The notes beneath the pieces were generated by a model that searched no databases, was not told where the DNA came from, and worked only from the letters and a program-made list of their open reading frames with translations. A program made the position numbers and the translations under genes. Of a stretch of 16,741 nucleotides of DNA, positions 6,350-13,428 are shown one piece after another. The stretch lies in the NCBI GenBank assembly GCA_007123335.1, contig SKLG01000381.1:1-16741 (forward strand). Reading direction: 5' to 3'. The number at the start of each line of letters is the position of its first letter. The stretch's first letter is position 1. The DNA comes from Anaerolineae bacterium. GTDB taxonomy: Bacteria; Chloroflexota; Anaerolineae; UBA1429.

Positions 6350-8169
6350 CAGTTCCCCCTCCCGGAGGAGTGTTGAGGAGCAATCGACGTCGGCCTCGCA
6401 TCGGGTAGGGGATCGAGCGGGTACAAATAATAGCTCGTCTCGCCGATTCGCTGCCAGCCGATCAACCGAGCCGCGTCGGGAACACGCTCTGCGACCACGG
6501 CGCGGGCGCCCGTAGTGGCAAAGTGCTCGATCACCAGAGATTGTACGGCCGAGTCTCCCATCCAGATGGGGCCGGCGTGCTCCCAAGGCATCTCGGCCAC
6601 GATCTGCACGTGCGCCAGCTTGGCCCAAAAGGAATCAAATCCATAGCCGATGATGGCTACTTGGTCTCCCGGCGCGATGCCCAAATGATGCAGCCCTTGG
6701 GCAACCTCGGCAGGTCGGCCCGACGCGGATACTGGGCTGCCGGATTGCGCGCCCCCCGCGCTACCGCTCAGCCTGGTCAGGCCCTGCAGATTCTGGGCGC
6801 CGATGTTGGTCAGCATGAACAGCACCATCACGGTGCCTATCACCCCGAGCGCCCGCCGGGAGAGCTGAGAATCAGGCAGGCGTACGCCGGCCAACAGATC
6901 GCCCCACAGCAACACGATGAATGGGCCGAAATACCTGCCTTCGACATAGACGAGGCCATACAGGCCCAGAACGACCAGGGCGACGAGAGCCAGCCCCCAT
7001 CGCTGGATGATATCACCGATCCGTCGACGCCGCCAGGCCAATCCATATAACAAGAGAGTACCGATGAGCAGGGCTGCCTGCTGGTGAACGAACAGGTCGA
7101 CATAAAAGAGCGCGCTCCTTAACAACACCCTAGCCTGCGCTCGCCAATCAAAGCGTAGAATCGCCCCCTCATACCAGTATGAATGGTCGTACCAGGGAGG
7201 ATAGGTCGCCTGGATGGGCGTGGCGAACTCGTAGATGGGCGGCTGATCGAGGATCTGGCGCGTTGGATGGATGGGGGTTCCATTCTCCGGGGTGTCTCCC
7301 TGCCAGTGGGCGTGGGGCAGGCCATTCACAATCCGCACATAGTTCAATTTGCCGGCGTCGCCGAACGTCAGCCGTCCCTTGATCTGCGAGAGGGCGATCA
7401 CGTGGGGGCCTGCCACCAGTGCCACGGCGACCAGCGTCACCAGCGCCAACGAAGCGGCGCGCCGAGCGTTGCCCACCTTGACTAGGCTGACACCTAGAAA
7501 GACGAATGTGAGGGGAAGCATCACCGCTTTGGTCAGGAAGGCAAAGCCCAGTATCAAGCCGAGCAGCGCAAAGGTCCGACGATCCATTGCCCCGCGACGG
7601 ATACGCAGTATCTGCCCGGCAGCCAGATAGACCCAGGCGGCAACAAGCATATCGGGCGTTACGGCCCAGATTTGGATCAACCCCAGGGCGGACCATATGA
7701 ACAAGACATAACCTAGGGGCTGCCATGCCCATTCGGGAAGCGGCAAACCACTCCCATGCGCCCGATCATCGAGCCGCCAGAGCGTGAGTTGGCGCCAAAA
7801 GAACTCGAAAGACACAAAGGTCACCAAGTATATGGCCAGGTTGACGACGTGAAAAACGGCAAAGCCCCAGTCCAGCGCGGGATCCAGGAGACGTATCCCC
7901 ACGGCCAAAAGCAAGCCATAGAGAGGGCTCCAGTAGCCGTTGGTGGCTACCCGCCAATCTCCGCGCAGGTAGGCTTCGCCCATCTCCAGATAAGCGATCC
8001 CATCAGGGTTCATCGAGTTGCTGGTGATGGCGGCCCAGATGTGTAGGCCGCCGAGCACGATGGCCAGCAGCCGAAGGGCCCATGGCAGCCACCTCGCTAA
8101 GAGATCCCTGCTATCCACCGTCGCAAGGGATGTACGGAGTCGAGCTCTAGGGTCTGTAAAGATCGTCAT
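6349..8169 (-). CDS. GT39-like polytopic membrane glycosyltransferase with C-terminal soluble domain
   Basis: A 606-residue protein with about 10-12 predicted membrane helices between residues 26 and 456 (for example 28-47, 103-124, 151-168, 201-228, 239-258, 366-378, 391-408, 440-456). After the first helix comes NPDGIAYLEMGEAYLRGDW (54-72); the Asp at 56 sits where GT39/RgtA-like enzymes carry their catalytic external Asp, and NGYWSPLYGLLLA (77-89) is also typical. VEGRYFGPF near 409-417 is a recurrent motif of such proteins. Residues about 457-606 form a hydrophilic domain, presumably extracytoplasmic. It likely transfers a sugar from a polyprenyl-phosphate donor on the outer face. An O-antigen polymerase role is less likely given the DG loop. 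It starts 13 bases after the GT4 gene with only a weak GGGCAG site, suggesting translation depends on the upstream gene. Confidence 0.8.
   Translation of the reverse strand: MTIFTDPRARLRTSLATVDSRDLLARWLPWALRLLAIVLGGLHIWAAITSNSMNPDGIAYLEMGEAYLRGDWRVATNGYWSPLYGLLLAVGIRLLDPALDWGFAVFHVVNLAIYLVTFVSFEFFWRQLTLWRLDDRAHGSGLPLPEWAWQPLGYVLFIWSALGLIQIWAVTPDMLVAAWVYLAAGQILRIRRGAMDRRTFALLGLILGFAFLTKAVMLPLTFVFLGVSLVKVGNARRAASLALVTLVAVALVAGPHVIALSQIKGRLTFGDAGKLNYVRIVNGLPHAHWQGDTPENGTPIHPTRQILDQPPIYEFATPIQATYPPWYDHSYWYEGAILRFDWRAQARVLLRSALFYVDLFVHQQAALLIGTLLLYGLAWRRRRIGDIIQRWGLALVALVVLGLYGLVYVEGRYFGPFIVLLWGDLLAGVRLPDSQLSRRALGVIGTVMVLFMLTNIGAQNLQGLTRLSGSAGGAQSGSPVSASGRPAEVAQGLHHLGIAPGDQVAIIGYGFDSFWAKLAHVQIVAEMPWEHAGPIWMGDSAVQSLVIEHFATTGARAVVAERVPDAARLIGWQRIGETSYYLYPLDPLPDARPTSIAPQHSSGRGN
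6355..6363 (-). promoter_or_regulatory. Strong Shine-Dalgarno site fixing the GT2 start at 6349
   Basis: The minus strand reads GGGAGGGGG five bases before the ATG in a TGATG stop-start junction. It decides against the 93-codon upstream extension of the frame and points to translational coupling with the preceding membrane protein. Confidence 0.75.
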
Positions 8170-8182
8170 GAACTACTGCCCA

Positions 8183-9430
8183 TCACTTTCCACGCACGCT
8201 CATTTGGGGCAAAGTGTGCTCTGCCGGCGCCACAGCCCATGCGAGCAGATCGACGTACGTCTGGATAACTTGCTCCGTGGTATAGCGTTCTTTCACGGTT
8301 CGTCGCGCCGACGCCCCGAGATCGGCCCGCAATGTGGGGTCGGTCATCAGTCGGTGCAGGGCCTCGCCCAGTTGTTGGCCGTCGCCTGCCTCAATAACCC
8401 AGCCATTCTGCCGATGCACCAGGATATCGGCAAGGCCGCCCACACGTGTCGAGATGACGGGCAGCGCACAAGCCATCGCCTCGATGAGAGAGATGCCAAA
8501 CGCCTCCTTCTCGGTGGGGAACACAAAGAGATCCGATGCCTGAAGGTACTGGTGCACATTCTCCACAGCGCCGGTAAAGCAGACGCTGCTCCCCAGATCG
8601 TGCGCTTGCGTATAGGCCCTCAACTCTGCTTCACAGTTGTGGATATCCAGGCCGCCGGCCCCCACGAGCAGGAGCCGCGCCTGGCGATGTTCATGGTGGA
8701 TCGCCTGCCAGGTGCGCAGCAGCAGGGGTAACCCCTTGTAGGAAACCAACCGCCCGGTAAAGGTGACCAGGATGTCATCCAAAGGCAGATTCAACTCATG
8801 GCGTAGTTGGCGCTTTTCCGCATCGCTTACCGGATGGAATCTGTTTGTATCCACGCTATTGGGGATCTCATAGATCGCCCGCGGATGGATGCCATGCTCT
8901 CGGAACTCGTCGGCCATCACGGAGCAGATGGCCACAAAAGCATCCGCACGCCGTAGCGCATGATTTCTCAAGCGGAGTAAGGTGCGCAAGACCCACGTGT
9001 TCGGGCGGATGCCCAGCTTGCGCAGGCCGGCCTCATACATAGCTCCCGACATCTCGCCCAGGATATCCGCTTTGAGGATACAAGGTTTGCCCAACAGCCG
9101 AGCGGTGAGCACTGCCGGCAATCCGAGCACACTGAAACCAGAGACCATGATCACATCGTACCGCTGACGCCACCGGATGAGGGCCAATGGGCTGGTCATG
9201 AGCAGGCCCCACTTTTTGAGTTGTCCCGGCCCCACCGGCGCTAGCCGATACACATCGACGCCTCCGACCTGATCGACCGCCTGGAGGGCAGGGTCGGTGC
9301 GGCGGGTGATGACGGTTGCGACAGAGCCCCGCCGCATCAGGCCCTCGGCCAGATTGCGGGTCTGGGTCTCCCCGCCGCCAACCACGGGATAGTATGTTCC
9401 CGTGAGGATGCACAACCTCGGAATACTCAC
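8183..9430 (-). CDS. GT4 family glycosyltransferase
   Basis: A 415-residue GT-B enzyme. The N-terminal Rossmann half begins CILTGTYYPVVGGGETQTRNLAEGL-like (residues 7-31), the classic glycine-rich acceptor loop of GT4. The C-terminal half has IPNSVDTNRF at 189-198, VTFTGRLVSYKGL at 222-234 and the donor-binding E309-x7-E317 in EKEAFGISLIEAMA. It would use a nucleotide-activated sugar with retention of configuration, extending the cytoplasmic lipid-linked glycan. The start is GTG at 9430 with GGGAG nine bases upstream; it lies 36 bases after the formyltransferase gene. Length is normal. Substrate unknown. Confidence 0.93.
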   Translation of the reverse strand: MSIPRLCILTGTYYPVVGGGETQTRNLAEGLMRRGSVATVITRRTDPALQAVDQVGGVDVYRLAPVGPGQLKKWGLLMTSPLALIRWRQRYDVIMVSGFSVLGLPAVLTARLLGKPCILKADILGEMSGAMYEAGLRKLGIRPNTWVLRTLLRLRNHALRRADAFVAICSVMADEFREHGIHPRAIYEIPNSVDTNRFHPVSDAEKRQLRHELNLPLDDILVTFTGRLVSYKGLPLLLRTWQAIHHEHRQARLLLVGAGGLDIHNCEAELRAYTQAHDLGSSVCFTGAVENVHQYLQASDLFVFPTEKEAFGISLIEAMACALPVISTRVGGLADILVHRQNGWVIEAGDGQQLGEALHRLMTDPTLRADLGASARRTVKERYTTEQVIQTYVDLLAWAVAPAEHTLPQMSVRGK

Positions 9431-9466
9431 GCCTTGCTGCTCCCCGCTCTCATCAACTCGTATCGG

Positions 9467-10270
9467 TCATTCGGCCAGGCGCCTGCGCCACCGCCGCCGG
9501 TAAAATCTGATGATATCCATCATCTTGGGGTCACGGTAGAGGGGGCCACGCTGACCATTCTGCGGATTGGATTCGGCAAGGCCACGCTGTACGTCCAGGA
9601 TCGCCTGAATGTATAACTCGAGCCCCAAGTCCTCCAGATCTCGCCATACGGCGCGTTGCGAGCGCCGGCCGATGGTGACGTGACCCTGCTTTACGACAGC
9701 CCCTGTATCCAAGCCCGAACCCACCTGCTGAATGGTGACGCCGGCGGTCTTTTCGCCGTGGTACATGGCCCAAAACATCGTCTTCTTGCCACGATACTGC
9801 GGCACCTGGCCATGGTGAATGCCCAATGTGCCCAATGTCGGGATTTCATAGAGCGTCGGTTTCAGGATGGGGCTCCCATAGACCAGCCCCAAATCTGGGC
9901 TCAGGGAGCGCACCTGCTCCAGGACATCCTCAGCATGGATATCCGGCACAAAGCGAATCAAGGGTAATAACCAGGCCAGCTTGCGGCGGCTCTCGCGCTC
10001 TGTCCTTGGGTTGGAAAGGTAGCGCAGCGCGTGGAGAGCGCCGTTGCGCACGAGCAGCGGCAGGGCCAAAAAACGCCGTCGCCGCCACAAATCCAACACG
10101 ACCTCTCTCCAACTCTGTCCCCGCGAGTGACAGATGACCCCCAGCAAGGCGATCTCTTGATGGTTGGCGAGGCGAAGGATGAATTGTCTCACGCCTTGCT
10201 CCAATGTCGGCCCAGAGCTGAACACAACGACACGGATGGGGCGATCCAGCTCACGCGGGTTGATCAGCAT
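9467..10270 (-). CDS. Formyltransferase-fold protein with catalytic Asn replaced by Gly
   Basis: A 267-residue protein with the Formyl_trans_N fold of methionyl-tRNA, GAR and sugar N-formyltransferases, which use N10-formyltetrahydrofolate. The core reads LGTLGIHHGQVPQYRG (146-161), FWAMYHGEKTAGVTIQQ (166-182) and GSGLDTGAVV (184-193). His152 and Asp188 match the catalytic His and Asp, but the catalytic Asn position holds Gly150. The spacing 150-152-188 equals that of E. coli PurN (106-108-144), so the alignment is firm. The C-terminus is very basic (FYRRRWRRRLAE), perhaps for membrane or nucleic-acid contact. It lacks the C-terminal tRNA-binding domain of Fmt, which supports a sugar substrate. 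It overlaps the upstream PIG-L deacetylase gene by 20 bases; a GGGGG site precedes the ATG. Inference: it N-formylates an amine exposed by that deacetylase, if it is still active. Confidence 0.85.
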   Translation of the reverse strand: MLINPRELDRPIRVVVFSSGPTLEQGVRQFILRLANHQEIALLGVICHSRGQSWREVVLDLWRRRRFLALPLLVRNGALHALRYLSNPRTERESRRKLAWLLPLIRFVPDIHAEDVLEQVRSLSPDLGLVYGSPILKPTLYEIPTLGTLGIHHGQVPQYRGKKTMFWAMYHGEKTAGVTIQQVGSGLDTGAVVKQGHVTIGRRSQRAVWRDLEDLGLELYIQAILDVQRGLAESNPQNGQRGPLYRDPKMMDIIRFYRRRWRRRLAE

Positions 10271-11102
10271 GATGGTGCCCCCTCAGACGTAGCAGAGCCC
10301 AAGCCCGATCCTTGACGGTCTTGAGCTTGGGTTCAACCCAATGGACCAAGAGCACCCAACCCCGCCACCGGGCCAGGATGCGAGCGCCAGGATGGGCAGG
10401 ATCATACCGTAAAAAGAGCTCTGGGGCGCTCGATACCTCCGCGATGCGCCTGGCGGGAAGGATGGGGCGATCTTGCCAGTCAAAATAGCGCGTCGTCTGG
10501 CTTTTGTAGCACTCTAGGGCTCGTTTCTTCTGCTCAGACTGCTGCCGTATATCGACCTGCATCAGCCGGTCGGATCGCACATAGCGGCGCACGTCGCGCC
10601 CCGGCAGCATCTGCCAGCGATAGTAGACAAAGTACTCGGTAACCTGTGGGCGATGGCTCGCTGGCACAAGCGCCTGCATCATGGCGCGATGGAGCGCCAG
10701 ATGGTCAGGGTGGCGATCGTAGCGGAACGGGATCAAGATGTGTGCCGGCTCTAGTTGGCGAACCAGTTCGCCGAGCCGTTGGGTCAGTGTCTCTACGTGT
10801 TTGTAAAGTCGACTTTCCGGTAACCCCAAGAAGTGTGCGTTGTCTTGTGGCACGCCGAGAACGTCGAGAGCCGCCCGCGCCTCTGCCATGCGTATCTGCG
10901 GCAGATCGGGGGAAGGCGGGCCTTGCCAGGAAAAGGTGGGGATAGGAGATCTCGCCCCATCTGCCGCATAGACAAGATGGACGCGTTCTTTATCGGGAAG
11001 GCGCGCCACCATCCCGCCACAGGCCAGCGCCTCATCGTCAAAGTGTGGTGCTGCGATGAGGATGCTCCCGTGAAAAGCGTCTGCCGGATCGACCGTCATC
11101 AT
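10251..11102 (-). CDS. PIG-L/LmbE family N-deacetylase
   Basis: A 283-residue zinc-dependent deacetylase-fold protein. The defining motifs are ILIAAPHFDDEALACGG, with PHFDDE at 19-24 (His and Asp zinc ligands and the Asp general base), and HPDH at 131-134 (third zinc ligand). VLGVPQDNAHFLGLPESRLY at 81-100 is also typical. Relatives include PIG-L, MshB and BshB, which remove the N-acetyl group of GlcNAc attached to inositol or malate. Here a GlcNAc-containing nucleotide, lipid-linked or glycan substrate is likely. No signal peptide is visible, so it acts in the cytoplasm. Two ATGs are adjacent at the start (11102 and 11099) with a weak upstream site. It follows the GT4 gene by 14 bases and overlaps the formyltransferase gene by 20. 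Confidence 0.92.
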   Translation of the reverse strand: MMTVDPADAFHGSILIAAPHFDDEALACGGMVARLPDKERVHLVYAADGARSPIPTFSWQGPPSPDLPQIRMAEARAALDVLGVPQDNAHFLGLPESRLYKHVETLTQRLGELVRQLEPAHILIPFRYDRHPDHLALHRAMMQALVPASHRPQVTEYFVYYRWQMLPGRDVRRYVRSDRLMQVDIRQQSEQKKRALECYKSQTTRYFDWQDRPILPARRIAEVSSAPELFLRYDPAHPGARILARWRGWVLLVHWVEPKLKTVKDRAWALLRLRGHHHADQPA

Positions 11103-11116
11103 GCTCGGCTATCCCA

Positions 11117-12226
11117 TCATCCGAGGCTCTCGAGGATCGTCAGCACCTCTCGGGCACAGCGGTCCCAATTGAACATCGCCACGCGCGCCAACCCCTTGGC
11201 TGACAAGGAGGCTCGTAACTCTGCATCGGATAGGACGCGATGCACCGCCCCCGCGATATCCTGGGGATCTTTGGGGTTGACCAGAAGGGCCGCTTCGCCG
11301 GCGATTTCCTTTAACCCGTTCGCATCCGAGGTGATGACCGGCGTGCCGCAGGTCATCGCCTCGATGACGGGGACCGGAAAGGCCTCCAGGTTAGAGGGGT
11401 AGAGAAAGGCGTCGGCCAGGGAATAGATCGCCGGCAGATCGGCCTGATCCATCCAACCCGGAAACAGGATATCGCGGCCGTAGCCGTCTTCTGGCAGGTG
11501 ATATAACGTACGAAACGTCTCGCAGCCCCTGCCTCCGATGACCAATTTATGGGGCGTCTTGCCGTGGTGCCGGGCAAAGGCCTGGAAGATGCCCGAGATA
11601 TTCTTGCGGTCACCGCGATCGTATCCCGACAGGGAAAAGATGAATCGCTCAGGCAGATGGTACTTGGCGCGGACCTGTTCCAGTGCATCGCGATCCTCGA
11701 CGCGGCGAAAATGCTTGGCCGGACCAGAGTACACGGTGCGTACCTTGCCCGGGGGGAGGTGAAACAGGCGGTTATAGACGTCCGAGGTGATCTGAGAGAC
11801 CGAGATCATCGCAGAGGCTCTCTGGCAGTAGAGGGGCATGGTGAGGCGGGCCAGGGTCCGATCGGCGAAACTCCAGTAGTGGCTGAATTCGGGCAAAAAC
11901 CAGCCCACTCCATGAAGCACCATCACCGTCTTGCACGGGGCCACCAGGGGGACGGTGAACTTGGGATGCAACAAGACGTCAATCCCCTCCTGGCGGCAGG
12001 CTCGGGGAATCGCCACCTGATCCCAAAGGATCTTGTTCCCCGCCGTCACCAGCCGCTCTGTCACGTGACCTTCATCGGCAAAGTGGCCCATCTTGGCCGG
12101 GTCCTGATAAAAGAGCACAAACTGATGCCCTGAGCCCAGCTCGATGAGCCCTTGGGTCAGGTTGCGCGTATAGACTCCAATGCCCCCCGGATCATCCATT
12201 GATCGCAGCAGTATCCCTATGCGCAT
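11117..12226 (-). CDS. GT4 family glycosyltransferase (mannosyltransferase-like)
   Basis: A 369-residue GT-B enzyme. It begins MRIGILLRSMDDPGGIGVYTRNL, the usual first strand and glycine-rich loop. Later come VLHGVGWFLPEFSHYWS near 103-119, MISVSQITSDV at 140-150, FSLSGYDRGDRKNI (197-210) and the donor-binding E281-x7-E289 in LEAFPVPVIEAMTCGTPVI. Related GT4 enzymes transfer mannose, glucose or rhamnose; the substrate here is unknown. The frame is open 90 codons upstream, but that part lies inside the YdjM-like gene and has no GT4 likeness; ATG 12226 has GGAGGG six bases upstream. It overlaps the upstream gene by 10 bases. Confidence 0.92.
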   Translation of the reverse strand: MRIGILLRSMDDPGGIGVYTRNLTQGLIELGSGHQFVLFYQDPAKMGHFADEGHVTERLVTAGNKILWDQVAIPRACRQEGIDVLLHPKFTVPLVAPCKTVMVLHGVGWFLPEFSHYWSFADRTLARLTMPLYCQRASAMISVSQITSDVYNRLFHLPPGKVRTVYSGPAKHFRRVEDRDALEQVRAKYHLPERFIFSLSGYDRGDRKNISGIFQAFARHHGKTPHKLVIGGRGCETFRTLYHLPEDGYGRDILFPGWMDQADLPAIYSLADAFLYPSNLEAFPVPVIEAMTCGTPVITSDANGLKEIAGEAALLVNPKDPQDIAGAVHRVLSDAELRASLSAKGLARVAMFNWDRCAREVLTILESLG

Positions 12227-12783
12227 GGTGTGCCCTCCGCTTCTGGTATGCGGTATAATCTTTGCCGTATGACCATTAGGCCGATGGCGAGCAGGACAAC
12301 CGGCAATTCGCTCATCACCGTTCCCACCGTAATCGCATTGGCCCATCCTCGAGACCAGTGGACGCCTTGGAACAAGCTGACCGGCGAGAGAAAGCGCTCC
12401 GTAGAAAAAGGCCATAGCAGCATGACGCCTCTTCCCGTCGTCAGGGAATCCATAAACAGATGCAGCGCATAGCAGATGAACGTGAGTGCGGCCCAATGCA
12501 TTGCATTCTGACGCCGTGCTACCTGCATGATGCCCGCCACGGCCAGCGCCACGGCCAGGCCGACGAACAGGCTGTGGGTTCCCTGGTTGTGCAGGCGCCC
12601 GAAATCGCCCAGTAACAGGCCGAGAGCGGCGTCCACGTCTGGCAAGAGCGATGCGCCGATACAGAGCGTGACGGGAACGGTAGCGTTGGCTGTTTCACTC
12701 GTCTTTGGTGTGGGCCGGTAAGTCAGATTGTAGATCTGGTACACGGCATAGCCGGCGGCTATATGAGCCAGAGGCGATGGCAT
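12217..12783 (-). CDS. YdjM-like membrane-bound metal-dependent hydrolase (LexA-binding inner-membrane hydrolase family)
   Basis: A 188-residue small membrane protein. The pattern SPLAHIAAGY at the N-terminus (His7), GASLLPDVD (43-51), LHNQGTHSLF (64-73) and ALHLFMDSLTTGRGVMLLWPFS (107-127) is the signature of the YdjM/DUF457 family (PF04307). Its conserved His and Asp residues are thought to bind metal at the membrane. Hydrophobic segments lie at about 38-60, 73-89, 97-112 and 155-172. The biochemical role of the family is not established; a phosphatase- or lipid-phosphate-directed activity is only a guess. GGAGA precedes the ATG at good distance. It is an odd member for a glycan operon but is embedded seamlessly between the acyltransferase and GT4 genes. 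Confidence 0.8.
   Translation of the reverse strand: MPSPLAHIAAGYAVYQIYNLTYRPTPKTSETANATVPVTLCIGASLLPDVDAALGLLLGDFGRLHNQGTHSLFVGLAVALAVAGIMQVARRQNAMHWAALTFICYALHLFMDSLTTGRGVMLLWPFSTERFLSPVSLFQGVHWSRGWANAITVGTVMSELPVVLLAIGLMVIRQRLYRIPEAEGTPCA
12233..12238 (-). promoter_or_regulatory. Shine-Dalgarno site deciding the GT4 start at 12226
   Basis: The minus strand reads GGAGGG six bases before ATGCGCATAGGG. It sits inside the last codons of the YdjM-like gene and rules out the long N-terminal extension of the GT4 frame. Confidence 0.7.
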
Positions 12784-12819
12784 GCAATCTTCTCCAAATC
12801 GATATATAGATAGGTGGCC
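12784..12819 (-). other. Short AT-rich spacer upstream of the YdjM-like gene
   Basis: This 36-base gap carries TATCTATATATCGAT on the minus strand, unlike the GC-rich surroundings. It could supply a -10 box, but no matching -35 hexamer is found 16-18 bases upstream, so an internal promoter remains only possible. Confidence 0.2.
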
Positions 12820-13398
12820 TCAGTCTCGCTCTCCGATGATTTTGGCCGGAACACCGGCGACTATTTTGTAGGCCGGCACTTGTTGGCTCACCACGCTCCC
12901 GGCTCCGATCACGGCTCCGTCCCCGATATCGCAGCCGGGCAGGATGACCGCCCCGGCTCCGATCAAAACATCATTCCCAATGTTTAGACCTTTGTCCGTC
13001 GATCCCTGCTCCACAACCAGCAAGTCGCGCCGATGAAAAGCCCGGCTGCCCCCCAGGATGGTGACATTCGGGCCGATGCGGACATGATCTCCGATGATAA
13101 TGTCCTTTGCGCCGGCGGCGATATCGTCAAAGCTGCTCACCGCGCAGTTACGGCCAAAGGATATTCTCCCCGACTGGGTCTGGATCACGACAAAAGGTTT
13201 GACGACAGAGCCCTTCCCAAAAGATATCCGGCTGGACAACTGCACATGATTCAGCGTGCTCACCAGACATCGATACCGCACCAGGTAGTAGAGGGAGACG
13301 ACGAATCGCGGCACCAGGTACCGCTGGAGTACGCGGATCACCTTACGGCTCCACTTGGACGTTCGACCGGCGACCGGCAAGGCGAGAGGTTGCTCCAT
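12820..13398 (-). CDS. Left-handed beta-helix (hexapeptide repeat) O-acyltransferase
   Basis: A 192-residue protein. After a basic N-terminal part it shows imperfect hexapeptide repeats from about residue 58 to 180 (IIIGDHVRIGPNVTI, LNIGNDVLIGAGAVILPG, IGDGAVIGAGSVV), ending with the characteristic VPAYKIVAGVPAKIIG. His122 in the loop SRAFHRRD lies where the catalytic His of the maltose/galactoside/xenobiotic acetyltransferase group is found. It probably O-acetylates a sugar of the glycan with acetyl-CoA and works as a trimer. A longer start at ATG 13425, four bases after the asnB-like stop, would add nine residues. The internal ATG at 13398 is preferred because GGGGG lies four bases upstream, but the choice is open. 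Confidence 0.88.
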   Translation of the reverse strand: MEQPLALPVAGRTSKWSRKVIRVLQRYLVPRFVVSLYYLVRYRCLVSTLNHVQLSSRISFGKGSVVKPFVVIQTQSGRISFGRNCAVSSFDDIAAGAKDIIIGDHVRIGPNVTILGGSRAFHRRDLLVVEQGSTDKGLNIGNDVLIGAGAVILPGCDIGDGAVIGAGSVVSQQVPAYKIVAGVPAKIIGERD

Positions 13399-13402
13399 AA
13401 CG

Positions 13403-13407
13403 CCCCC
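13403..13407 (-). promoter_or_regulatory. Candidate Shine-Dalgarno site for the acyltransferase
   Basis: The minus strand reads AAAGGGGGCGTTATG. The purine run favours ATG 13398 over ATG 13425; GAGAAAG lies about 11 bases before the latter and would be a weaker site. Confidence 0.4.
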
Positions 13408-13428
13408 TTTCTCCGTGTTCAGCATGTG

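Noticed and set aside
6350..6628. N-terminal extension of the GT2 frame by 93 codons
   Set aside because: The extension is Arg/Gly-rich, lies wholly within the GT39-like gene, and a much stronger ribosome binding site precedes ATG 6349.
12227..12496. N-terminal extension of the GT4 frame by 90 codons
   Set aside because: It overlaps the YdjM-like gene, has no GT4 likeness, and ATG 12226 has GGAGGG at ideal spacing before a canonical GT4 N-terminus.
12784..12819. Internal promoter in the TATATA spacer
   Set aside because: There is no matching -35 hexamer at normal distance, so it is listed only as an AT-rich spacer.
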